Below are positions 22,293-31,765 of a stretch of DNA of 64,000 nt, piece after piece (within the stretch, counting starts at the first letter, position 1; each line of letters opens with the position of its first letter). The DNA comes from Eutreptiella sp. 'Long Island Sound 2002'. Taxonomy: Eukaryota > Euglenozoa > Euglenophyceae > Eutreptiales > Eutreptiaceae. Below the pieces are notes generated by a model. The model saw nothing but the letters and a program-made list of their open reading frames with translations, was not told the DNA's origin and did no database searches. The position numbers were made by a program, and so were the translations under genes. The stretch spans positions 11,072,713 to 11,136,712 of the forward strand of contig OZ038380.1 of NCBI GenBank assembly GCA_964036045.1. Direction: 5' to 3'.

Positions 22293-25200
22293 GCACCGCC
22301 TTGTGTGTGTACCGCCTTGCCTGTGGCCCCTTAAATAACAAGACTCCTGCGGTGGCTATAGACCGCCTTTTGTGTGCACCGCCTTGTGTGTATACCGCCT
22401 TCTATGTGCACCGCCTTGCCTGTGGCCCCTTAAATAACAAGACTCCTGCGGTGGCTACAGACCGCCTTTTGTGTGCACCGCCTTGTGTGTGTACCGCCGT
22501 GCCTGTGGCCCCTTAAATAACAAGACTCCTACGGTGGCTATAGACCGCCTTTTGTGTGCACCGCCTTGTGTGTATACCGCCTTTTGTGTGTACCGCCTTG
22601 CCTGTGGCCCCTTAAATAACAAGACTCCTGCGGTGGCTACAGACCGCCTTTTGTGTGCACCGCCTTGTGTGTGCACCGCCTTCTATGTGCACCGCCTTGC
22701 CCGTGGCCCCTTAAATAACAAGACTCCTGCGGTGGCTACAGACCACCTTTTGTGTGCACCGCCTTGTGTGTGTACCGCCTTTTGTGTGTACGGCCTTGCC
22801 TGTGGCCCCTTAAATAACAAGACTCCTGCGGTGGCTACAGACCGCCTTTTGTGTGCACCGCCTTGTGTGTGCACCGCCTTCTATGTGCACCGCCTTGCCC
22901 GTGGCCCCTTAAATAACAAGACTCCTGCGGTGGCTACAGACCGCCTTTTGTGTGCACCGCCTTGTGTGTGCACCGCCTTGCCTGTGGCCCCTTAAATAAC
23001 AAGACTCTTGCGGTGGCTACAGACCGCCTTGTGTGTGCACCGCCTTGTGTGTGTACCGCCTTGCCTGTGGCCCCTTAAATAACAAGACTCTTGCGGTGGC
23101 TACAGACCGCCTTTTGTGTGCACCGCCTTGTGTGTGCACCGCCTTGTGTGTGTACCGCCGTGCCTATGGCCCCTTAAATAACAAGACTCCTGCGGTGGCT
23201 ATAGACCGCCTTTTGTGTGCACCGCCTTGTGTGTATACCGCCTTTTGTGTGTACCGCCTTGCCTGTGGCCCCTTAAATAACAAGACTCCTGCGGTGGCTA
23301 CAGACCGCCTTTTGTGTGCACCGCCTTGTGTGTATGCCGCGTTTTGTGTGTACGGCCTTGCCTGTGGCCCCTTAAATAACAAGACTCCTGCGGTGGCTAC
23401 AGACCGCCTTTTGTGTGCACCGCCTTGTGTGTGTACCGCCTTTTGTGTGTACGGCCTTGCCTGTGGCCCCTTAAAAAACAAGACTCCTGCGGTGGCTACA
23501 GACCGCCTTTTGTGTGCACCGCCTTGTGTGTGTACCGCCTTTTGTGTGTACGGCCTTGCCTGTGGCCCCTTAAATAACAAGACTCCTGCGGTGGCTACAG
23601 GCCGCCTTTTGTGTGCACCGCCTTGTGTGTATACCGCCTTCTATGTGCACCGCCTTGCCTGTGGCCCCTTAAATAACAAGACTCCTGCGGTGGCTACAGA
23701 CCGCCTTTTGTGTGCACCGCCTTGTGTGTGTACCGCCGTGCCTGTGGCCCCTTAAATAACAAGACTCCTACGGTGGCTATAGACCGCCTTTTGTGTGCAC
23801 CGCCTTGTGTGTATACCGCCTTTTGTGTGTACCGCCTTGCCTGTGGCCCCTTAAATAACAAGACTCCTGCGGTGGCTACAGACCGCCTTTTGTGTGCACC
23901 GCCTTGTGTGTGCACCGCCTTCTATGTGCACCGCCTTGCCCGTGGCCCCTTAAATAACAAGACTCCTGCGGTGGCTACAGACCGCCTTTTGTGTGCACCG
24001 CCTTGTGTGTGTACCGCCTTTTGTGTGTACGGCCTTGCCTGTGGCCCCTTAAATAACAATACTCCTGCGGTGGCTACAGACCGCCTTTTGTGTGCACCGC
24101 CTTGTGTGTGCACCGCCTTCTATGTGCACCGCCTTGCCCGTGGCCCCTTAAATAACAAGACTCCTGCGGTGGCTACAGACCGCCTTTTGTGTGCACCGCC
24201 TTGTGTGTATGCCGCCTTTTGTGTGTACGGCCTTGCCTGTGGCCCCTTAAATAACAAGACTCCTGCGGTGGCTACAGACCGCCTTGTGTGTGCACCGCCT
24301 TGTGTGTGTACCGCCTTGCCTGTGGCCCCTTAAATAACAAGACTCTTGCGGTGGCTACAGACCGCCTTTTGTGTGCACCGCCTTGTGTGTGCACCGCCTT
24401 GTGTGTGTACCGCCGTGCCTGTGGCCCCTTAAATAACAAGACTCCTGCGGTGGCTATAGACCGCCTTTTGTGTGCACCGCCTTGTGTGTATACCGCCTTT
24501 TGTGTGTACCGCCTTGCCTGTGGCCCCTTAAATAACAAGACTCCTGCGGTGGCTACAGACCGCCTTTTGTGTGCACCGCCTTGTGTGTATGCCGCGTTTT
24601 GTGTGTACGGCCTTGCCTGTGGCCCCTTAAATAACAAGACTCCTGCGGTGGCTACAGACCGCCTTTTGTGTGCACCGCCTTGTGTGTGTACCGCCTTTTG
24701 TGTGTACGGCCTTGCCTGTGGCCCCTTAAATAACAAGACTCCTGCGGTGGCTACAGACCGCCTTTTGTGTGCACCGCCTTGTGTGTGCACCGCCTTCTAT
24801 GTGCACCGCCTTGCCCGTGGCCCCTTAAATAACAAGACTCCTGCGGTGGCTACAGACCGCCTTTTGTGTGCACCGCCTTGTGTGTATGCCGCCTTTTGTG
24901 TGTACGGCCTTGCCTGTGGCCCCTTAAATAACAAGACTCCTGCGGTGGCTACAGACCGCCTTGTGTGTGCACCGCCTTGTGTGTGTACCGCCTTGCCTGT
25001 GGCCCCTTAAATAACAAGACTCCTGCGGTGGCTACAGACCGCCTTTTGTGTGCACCGCCTTGTGTGTGTACCGCCTTCTATGTGCACCGCCTTGCCTGTG
25101 GCCCCTTAAATAACAAGACTCCTGCGGTGGCTACAGACCGCCTTTTGTGTGCACCGCCTTGTGTGTGTACCGCCTTGCCTGTGGCCCCTTAAATAACAAG

Positions 25201-26350
25201 ACTCCTGCGGTGGCCATAGACCGCCTTTTGTGTGCACCGCCTTGTGTGTATACCGCCTTTTGTGTGTACCGCCTTGCCTGTGGCCCCTTAAATAACAAGA
25301 CTCCTGCGGTGGCTACAGACCGCCTTGTGTGTGCACCGCCTTCTATGTGCACCGCCTTGCCCGTGGCCCCTTAAATAACAAGACTCCTGCGGTGGCTACA
25401 GACCGCCTTTTGTGTGCACCGCCTTGTGTGTATACTGCCTTTTGTGTGTACCGCCTTGCCTGTGGCCCCTTAAATAACAAGACTCCTGCGGTGGCTACAG
25501 ACTGCCTTTTGTGTGCACCGCCTTGTGTGTGCACCGCCTTCTATGTGCACCGCCTTGCCCGTGGCCCCTTAAATAACAAGACTCCTGCGGTGGCTACAGA
25601 CCACCTTTTGTGTGCACCGCCTTGTGTGTATGCCGCCTTTTGTGTGTACGGCCTTGCCCGTGGCCCCTTAAATAACAAGACTCCTGCGGTGGCTACAGAC
25701 CGCCTTTTGTGTGCACCGCCTTGTGTGTATGCCGCCTTTTGTGTGTACGGCCTTGCCTGTGGCCCCTTAAATAACAAGACTCCTGCGGTGGCTATAGACC
25801 GCCTTTTGTGTGCACCGCCTTGTGTGTATACCGCCTTTTGTGTGTACCGCCTTGCCTGTGGCCCCTTAAATAACAAGACTCCTGCGGTGGCTACAGACCG
25901 CCTTGTGTGTGCACCGCCTTCTATGTGCACCGCCTTGCCCGTGGCCCCTTAAATAACAAGACTCCTGCGGTGGCTACAGACCGCCTTTTGTGTGCACCGC
26001 CTTGTGTGTGCACCGCCTTGTGTGTGTACCGCCTTGCCTGTGGCCCCTTAAATAACAAGACTCTTGCGGTGGCTATAGACCGCCTTTTGTGTGCACCGCC
26101 TTTTGTGTGTACCGCCTTGCCTGTGGCCCCTTAAATAACAAGACTCCTGCGGTGGCTACAGGCCGCCTTTTGTGTGCACTGCCTTGTGTGTGCACCGCCT
26201 TCTATGTGCACCGCCTTGCCCGTGGCCCCTTAAATAACAAGACTCCTGCGGTGGCTACAGACCGCCTTTTGTGTGCACCGCCTTGTGTGTGCACCGCCTT
26301 GTGTATGCATCGGCTTGTATGTGCACCGCCTTGTGTATGCACGGACTTGT
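22293..26350. repeat. Satellite array, 99-bp unit with 16-bp subrepeats, about 42 units
   Basis: Each unit has a constant core of about 50 bp (ggccccttaaataacaagac, then cctgcggtggctacagac) plus two to four copies of a 16-bp subrepeat, accgcctt.tgtgtgc/t. With three subrepeats the unit is 99 bp and with two it is 83 bp. Because 99 is divisible by 3, frames of up to 240 codons stay open on both strands (for example 23033-23755, 24288-25010), and an 83-bp unit shifts the frame and ends them. These ORFs are therefore repeat artefacts. Higher-order order is visible: the same sequence of unit variants recurs, for example about 22470-23100 and 23710-24330. Confidence 0.92.
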
Positions 26351-26378
26351 ATGCGGAATACGCGTCTCGTGAGTGCCA

Positions 26379-26745
26379 ACCCCCCCCCCCCCCCGTGCGC
26401 CTCGTTAGCGCGCCAATCCCCCCCCCCCCCCCGCGCGCCTCGTTAGCGCCAACCCCCCCCCGCGCGCCTCGTTAGCGCCAAACCCCCCCCGCGCGCCTCG
26501 TTTGCAACCCCCCCCCCGTGCGCCTCGTTAGCGCCAAACTCCCCCCCCCCGTGCGCCTCGTTAGCGCCAAACCCCCCCCCCCCCCCGTGCGCCTCGTTAG
26601 CGCCAAACTCCCCCCCCCCCCCCGTGCGCCTCGTTAGCGCCAAACTCCCCCCCCCCGTGCGCCTCGTTAGCGCCAAACTCCCCCCCCCCCCGTGCGCCTC
26701 GTTAGCGCCAAACCCCCCCCCCCCCCCGTGCGCCTCGTTAAACGA
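26379..26745. repeat. C-run minisatellite, right flank
   Basis: Eleven or so units of gtgcgcctcgttagcgccaa with a variable run of 7-15 C's, in the same orientation as the left block at 22141-22285, so the two blocks are direct repeats across the satellite. Confidence 0.85.
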
Positions 26746-27008
26746 GGCGCGCAGTCTCGGTCAAACAATGAAAAACAAAGACCTTTTGATTAGCTAATGC
26801 CCCGTGTCTGTGTCCGACCGTCCGTACACAATGTTCCCACACATGTTGAAACAAACAAAAGTCAGTTAAACATGTCCGAACCAGTTGAACATTAGATCAT
26901 TCCATGCACGTTGGAAGGCACAATACAGCCCAGTCAGTTGAGATTCACTCCTTTGGGGTTCATTTGTCAATGTGGTTAACTGTGGGAAAGGAGAGGGCGC
27001 GCATGCCC

Positions 27009-27150
27009 TGGCGCAATACGCCGGAAAAATTTTTTTCTGCGGCACGGGGCTGCCCACTGTCATGCGCAAGAACCAACCCCTGGTTCCGCAGTCGAATTTT
27101 GGGGGGAAAGTGTGCACAAGAACCGCCCCCTGGTTCCGCGGTCAAACATT
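27009..27150 (+). repeat. Dispersed repeat (cgccggaaaa...gaaccgccccctgg family)
   Basis: The order cgca.tacgccggaaaa, T-run, cggcacggggctgc, gcaagaaccaacccctggtt, ccgc.gtcgaattt, gaaccgccccctggttccgc recurs in diverged form at 55567-55710. Part of it also occurs near 21645-21685. The copy here sits just inside the right end of the 21618-27179 element. Confidence 0.55.
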
Positions 27151-27534
27151 GTCGGTTCCTGGGCACGGGGGGGGGGGGGGTACTGTGATGGCCAGAGTGA
27201 TTCCGTAGGGTGACGAGTATCGCCGATCGATGGTCAACGACCACGCGCTGGCCAAACAGGAAAACTTTGCTGGTGGGGGGGGGGATGGGGGGGTGGGGAT
27301 ACCAACAGGCTTCATCCTCAGACCCCAGTCCATCCCAGTCCCCGAGGTCGCATTAGGGTCCCATCTGCTCGCAAAGTCCAACAGCGGTGCTGCAGAGGCC
27401 CCCCAGCGCCAGCGGTACAAAGTGTGACCCCGGCATTCGGTTATTCGACGATCACCTTTTTTTTTTTTTCAATTTGCTTCCAGAGACCTTCTTCTGCGTG
27501 TTCCATGCACTTCCGTGGGCACGATTGAGGTGGG

Positions 27535-28761
27535 ATGGGGTGCAGCTTGGCCATGAAGAGGTCGGCAAATTGCAGCAGAACTTTGCTGGTGACGTTCATG
27601 GCCGTGGCCATATACTTCTCCGTGACGCGGGTGGGCACGGGCATCGCCCCGCCCCGTCTGGAGGGCCCCGAGGAATCCGACGCCGAAGGGCCCGCGCTGG
27701 TGAACGTGAGCTGGGACACGCAGGGCCCGCCGATCCCCGTTCTGGGGGTCTCGGTCTTTGTCAACGCCGACCTCCTCCTGCGGCTGCTGAACAGCATCGA
27801 TTACCACGTGGAACACGTCGTCGTCGTCCACAACGGCCGGCACCCGCTCGTGACGAAGGTGCTGCGGCGCCTGCGGCAGGAGAGGCCGGGCTGGAGCATC
27901 CTGTCGTTCGTGGAGAACATCGGGTGTGCCGGGGCGTGGAACGCGATCCTGGAGGCGCATGCGACCGCCCGGTACCACCTCATCACCAACGACGACATCG
28001 CGTTCCACCCGGGGGCCCTCCGGCGGTTCGCCCTCGGGGTCGAGAGGCACATCGCCCTGCTCGAGAGCGGCCAGGGCAACAAGGTGATCCTGTACCCGTC
28101 GCACGGGGACCTCTACTGGGCCTCGCCGCCCTGGAGCTGCTTTGCGATCCTGCGGCAGGCGGTGGAGGTCGTGGGCAAGTTCGACCCCAACTTTTGGCCG
28201 GTGTACCACGAGGACTACGACTACATGGTGCGGATGGCGCGGGCCGGGCTCTGGCAGACGTTGATCCCCGAGGCCAAGGTGCAGCACGGCTGGGCCAAGG
28301 CCTACGAGCCGGGGATGGAGCGCGCGGCCAAGGACCAGGCCAACTCGCCGGTCATCGACGAGTACCAGCGGCAGCAGCGGCGGCACGAGCGGGGGAGCCC
28401 GTACTACGCGCTGAAGTGGGGCGTGGGCGAGACCCCCGGCATCTACGACGCCGCCCACGGGTACTGGAACCAGACCTGCGAGGGGGCCGGGGCGCGCCGC
28501 ACGTGCACCGCCAAAGAGCCCGTCCTGTACGCGCACCCCTTCAACGACTCCCTCGTGCCCCTGTCGTTCTGGACGTTCGACCCGGCGCTGCGCCGCTGCC
28601 TGCAGTTCGGCACGGGCACGCCCTGCAGGTACGACCACAGGCTACTGCCCCGGCCCCAGCTGGTGCCCCACGACGCGTACTCGCCGGCCACGCGGCAGTG
28701 GCGGCGGGCCTGCTCGGGTCTGCCGTGCGCAATCGCACGATGGCTCGGAGTAACGCTGTGA
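27535..28761 (+). CDS. Type II membrane glycosyltransferase, GT2-like (GT-A fold), intronless
   Basis: 408 residues with very high third-position GC and no interruption. Residues 16-30 (TLLVTFMAVAIYFSV) form a signal anchor after a short basic cytosolic end, so the enzyme should face the Golgi or ER lumen. The GT-A domain starts at about 68 (PVLGVSVFVNADLLLRLLNS). VVVVHNG (95-101), ENIGCAGAWN (127-136, the 'N.G.A.GWN' block of GT2 rhamnosyl-type enzymes), TNDDIAFHPGAL (151-162, DXD-like metal site) and YHEDYDYMVRMARAG (224-238, with the acidic pair that usually holds the catalytic base) follow in the expected order. The C-terminal 100 residues contain five Cys and a possible N-glycosylation site (WNQT, 311-314). 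Donor and acceptor are unknown. A T-run and ttgcttccag at about 27460-27482 could be a 3' splice site in the leader. An internal Met at residue 7 is an alternative start. Confidence 0.85.
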   Translation: MGCSLAMKRSANCSRTLLVTFMAVAIYFSVTRVGTGIAPPRLEGPEESDAEGPALVNVSWDTQGPPIPVLGVSVFVNADLLLRLLNSIDYHVEHVVVVHNGRHPLVTKVLRRLRQERPGWSILSFVENIGCAGAWNAILEAHATARYHLITNDDIAFHPGALRRFALGVERHIALLESGQGNKVILYPSHGDLYWASPPWSCFAILRQAVEVVGKFDPNFWPVYHEDYDYMVRMARAGLWQTLIPEAKVQHGWAKAYEPGMERAAKDQANSPVIDEYQRQQRRHERGSPYYALKWGVGETPGIYDAAHGYWNQTCEGAGARRTCTAKEPVLYAHPFNDSLVPLSFWTFDPALRRCLQFGTGTPCRYDHRLLPRPQLVPHDAYSPATRQWRRACSGLPCAIARWLGVTL

Positions 28762-30352
28762 GACGTTGGACCGCAGCCACGGTTAGAGCCCGGGGGCTGT
28801 GAGGCAGAACGGTAGCCTGACGTCAGGGGCATGTCCGGGGAGTGCCAACGCGCGGTCCTCCACGCAAAAGTGCTCGCCGGTCGCGTGTGCGTCAGAGGCT
28901 CCAGGAAGTTGCGCGCTGACATGACCCCCGGGCCTGCCGCTGTGCGGTGCAGCGCAGGCGACGATTTGCGGCGTCTGCCGCGTCAGTCCCCCATCTTCGC
29001 TTGGCGCACTGCGTCGGTGCGGGGGGAGGGAAGGTCAGCGGTGGGCGCGACGTGTGTGCCTGGCCGAGGGATCGAGGACGGCCGTGAGTCCGGCGGTTGA
29101 ATGTTGGGCGGCAGCGGACAGTGGCGCACACAAACGGCCGGAGCGCGCACTGCAGTCCACCGGACCCAACCCGCCCCCAACGCCCGTCGTGCCCAGTGGG
29201 CGGCCGCGGCTCGAGCGTCTGAGGCGGTGGTGCTCGCGGGTAGAGCGCGCGCCGTCTCCTTCGGATGTGTGCGGAGAGGCGTGGGTGACGCCGGTGGCCC
29301 TGCGTGATATGGCCGTGATGCTGTGCGCGGTGCTGTCAGGCACCTGCGCCTGGCATTTGCTTTCACCCGGAGGAAGCTGTCGAGGGGCACAATATGCGTT
29401 CGAGATGCCGGGACCGATGGACAGCCCCCCCCCCCCCCCACCATGCGCCTGTGACACGGGGGCGTATGCGAGCCCAGTATCCGTTGCCTCATGGCCCCTT
29501 TTCGCTCCACTCGGCCGCACGTTGCCCGCGTTGGCGATGGTCCGCGGGCAGCGGATTGTGATGGGAGGCCGGGATGGCCGCGCCGGCCAGCGCCTGATCA
29601 TCGCGAGACCAGTGGAATGCCCTGCCGCAGGCAACGCTGGCGCAAGGCCGGGAGGGGCGCCGCAGAGAGAGACCGTAGCACCGCATCCCCCCCCCCAGCG
29701 CTGTGCATGGGGATCATGTCATGGTGGGCACTCTCACGCGGCCTTCCCCACACTCGGCCTGTCCGCATTGCACATGGGCCTCAGCGGGACTCTGCCCCGC
29801 CATCCCTGGGCCATCATTGCAGTTGGTCGAATGATCCGCTTGGCCTTACCTGCGAGCACCGTGGGATCCAGCACCGACGCCCGTCGGAGGGGGGCAGGCT
29901 GTGTAGGACTTGGCATTGAGAGGGGCGCCCGTGGGTCCCAGCGGTGCGGAGGCTGCTGCACGGGCTCTGCGCGGCAGTGTGCCAGCAGGGCGAGGGCACT
30001 GCTGCGGCAGGGGCACACCGCTGGAGGACCAATACAGGGAACAATGCACCGCAGTTGCACCGCCTCAGCAAGCGTGATGCGCATCCATCTGAGGATCTGC
30101 CACTTGGGGCGCTTGCCCAAGTCTTTTCCAAGTGGACTAGTCATCGAGGGTTGCACCCGCCCCAATCAGATTGCCTGTGAGCGCTTGCCAGATGCCGCGC
30201 GGTCAGACGGCGCTGTGTCCTAGTGTCCTACTGAGTCAGAGCACGGGACACAGCTCATTCCTGCTGGGTTCTGGGTGTGACAACACCAGACAGTACCAAG
30301 CGCCCCATGGCGCGGGCTGATTCCTAACGAAACTCTGTTTTCCTGCGGAACA
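28762..30352. other. No assigned gene; GC-rich, open on both strands
   Basis: A 389-codon plus frame (29054-30223) and minus frames (28983-29634, 29734-30165) overlap. GC content above 60% makes long frames likely by chance. The minus frame near 30000-30165 has a plausible stretch (KDLGKRPKWQILRWMRITLA), possibly linked to the frame at 30353-30844, but no domain is recognisable. Confidence 0.3.
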
Positions 30353-30844
30353 TTAGTGGCATGTCTGGCCCGACCTTCTCCATCTTGCTGCACTAGTACA
30401 TGACAGGGGACTGCAGGCACAGCCCATGGCCACTCCCGAGGCCGATTCCTGGGTACATGCGCCATGGCGTGCCGCTCCTACATCCCCGGGCTGTCTGTTT
30501 CTCAGCAGGAACTGTTCAGGTGTTTTTTGGAACGTTTGACGCTTTGCACATCGACACCGCTGAGACACAGGAGGCAAGGCCACACACACGCCTCGGTAGC
30601 CAGGCGGGACAAGCTGTAGTTCGCTCCGCCAGTCGGACATGGTGGACACAAGAATGAGGATGTACAGGTTCCCTTGCCAACCGTCCAATTCGGAGAATTT
30701 GGAGATGATCTTGTCCACCAAAGCACGTCTGACACGAGAATAGACGTGGTTGGTTACAAAGCGAACATAACCCGAAAGAGTGTTAGAGGCTTCCCCTCCA
30801 AGCTTCAACAATCCAGCACGGAGACCGGGAAACCTGGACCCCAA
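30353..30844 (-). CDS. Hypothetical minus-strand ORF (163 codons), possibly part of a decayed gene
   Basis: The first half (residues about 10-85) has a protein-like composition with amphipathic segments (SGYVRFVTNHVYSRVRR, ALVDKIISKFSELDGWQGN). The second half is Cys/Arg-rich and looks non-coding. No family recognised. A coding segment could end in a splice site near the middle. The minus-strand frames at 29734-30165 might be further exons. Confidence 0.22.
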   Translation of the reverse strand: MGSRFPGLRAGLLKLGGEASNTLSGYVRFVTNHVYSRVRRALVDKIISKFSELDGWQGNLYILILVSTMSDWRSELQLVPPGYRGVCVALPPVSQRCRCAKRQTFQKTPEQFLLRNRQPGDVGAARHGACTQESASGVAMGCACSPLSCTSAARWRRSGQTCH

Positions 30845-30982
30845 ACCATGGTGACAGCAGCTCGTAGTTTCTGAGCTCCCTGCACATCCAAGCTCAGGGG
30901 TTTGTTTTCAGCTGGTGGACACTTGAAGCAACTGCACCCCGAAGGCAAAGTTTCATTGTATTTGGGAGGCAGTGACATGAAG

Positions 30983-31765
30983 GGGGAGCCTTAAGCGCAG
31001 TGCGCGTGCAGTGCGCGCGCAGTGCGCGCGCAGTGCAACTATTTGGGCGTCTGGCCGTACTGGACACCCATGCTTTGAGATCATAGGGGCATCATTGTTA
31101 CCCTGTTGCGTAGGTTTTAATGCTTTTTCCACATTGGGGATATAGCATTTTTGGAATTTCACCCAATTTCACCCATTTCCACCCTTTTTCACACTTTATC
31201 TCTATTTGCAAGGGCTATTTGGACCATGTCTTTGTGCAGGATACTACCCATCTCTTTGAATTGTGCTATGCCTGTGATTCCAAGCCAAGTCGCATTTGAA
31301 TTCGCCATCAAATTCTTCGTCCGGCTGGTCGCATCAACTTACGAGGGTTGATGTGGCTGGTGAAGCGAAAGACCCGCCAGAGGGTGAGTAGTTCAACTCC
31401 GAATAATCTCGTAGCGGAAATTGCCTCCGCGGGGCTGTCGCCGCAATGGTCGTCGTATTATGTCGACAAAGGTTTCGATGCACATACGAAAGGAGGTACC
31501 CCCGGCCGACTCCCCCTCTACATTAGAGGATGTTGAGGGGGGCAACCAATACGCTGTTCATGGCTGTTCCAGATGTGCATGATGTGTGTTATGTGAAGGG
31601 AAGGTAGTTTGCAATTTTCTTGAGCTGGGGCAGTTTGGGTCACCTAATTCTAAGGGCGTTTCCAAGGGGCGTGCCTAGGGGCTCTTCTGGGGGAACATAG
31701 TCTAAAAGTAGCGCGCAGTGCGCGTGCAGTGCGCGCGCAGTGCGCGCGCAGTGCAAGGATTCCCC
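30983..31765. mobile_element. Non-autonomous TIR element with subterminal 11-bp repeats, copy 2
   Basis: Same family as 3171-3889: shared start (gggg.gccttaag.gcagtg), shared interior (gggcatcat.gtt.cc, cgtaggtttt.atgctt, ttcacc.actttcaccca), and shared end (agtctaaaagtagcgcgcag, gcaaggattcccc). CAGTGCGCGCG units stand in tandem at about 31000-31035 and 31713-31752. Flanks tGAAG (30978-30982) and cGAAG (31766-31770) match in four of five bases. The interior differs from copy 1 by indels, so these are old independent insertions. Confidence 0.65.

Larger units (their letters stand above)
22105..26766. mobile_element. Nested inverted-repeat unit enclosing a satellite array
   Basis: Left end: gtttggctgaaactgcgcgc... 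(22105 on). The inverted right end reads gtttgaccgagactgcgcgc... (26766 inward). The match runs about 37 bp and includes the near-palindrome gcgcctcgtt.aacgaggcgc. Next inward on both sides is a C-run minisatellite built from the same cgcctcgttagcgcc word (22141-22285 and 26379-26745), then the 99-bp satellite. Loose copies of gaaaaacaa.ag lie outside both ends (22092 and 26770 areas), but I do not regard them as a proven target duplication. Confidence 0.6.
21618..27179. mobile_element. 5.6-kb poly-C/G-tipped TIR composite element with GTAC target duplication
   Basis: The left end is a run of C's then gtgcctaggaaccg (21618-21644). The right end is its inverted copy, cggttcctgggcac then a run of G's (27153-27179). 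GTAC lies immediately outside both ends (21614-21617 and 27180-27183), reading as a 4-bp target duplication. Inside the left end, and inside the right end in inverted orientation, is a segment with gaaccgccccctggttccgc. The interior holds a second inverted-repeat structure (22105-26766) filled with satellite. No transposase gene is present, so movement would need help from elsewhere. Confidence 0.65.

Noticed and set aside
22471-25952. Long ORFs (up to 240 codons, both strands) resembling a Cys/Pro repeat protein
   Set aside because: They arise from a 99-bp satellite whose length is divisible by 3; frames end exactly where an 83-bp unit occurs, and both strands are open at once.
22105-26766. 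CRISPR array (regular repeats)
   Set aside because: The units have no unique spacers; the whole unit repeats, and the genome is eukaryotic.
29054-30223. 389-codon plus-strand ORF
   Set aside because: High GC makes stops rare; antisense frames are also long, no domain or splice pattern supports it, and it contains poly-Pro from a C run.
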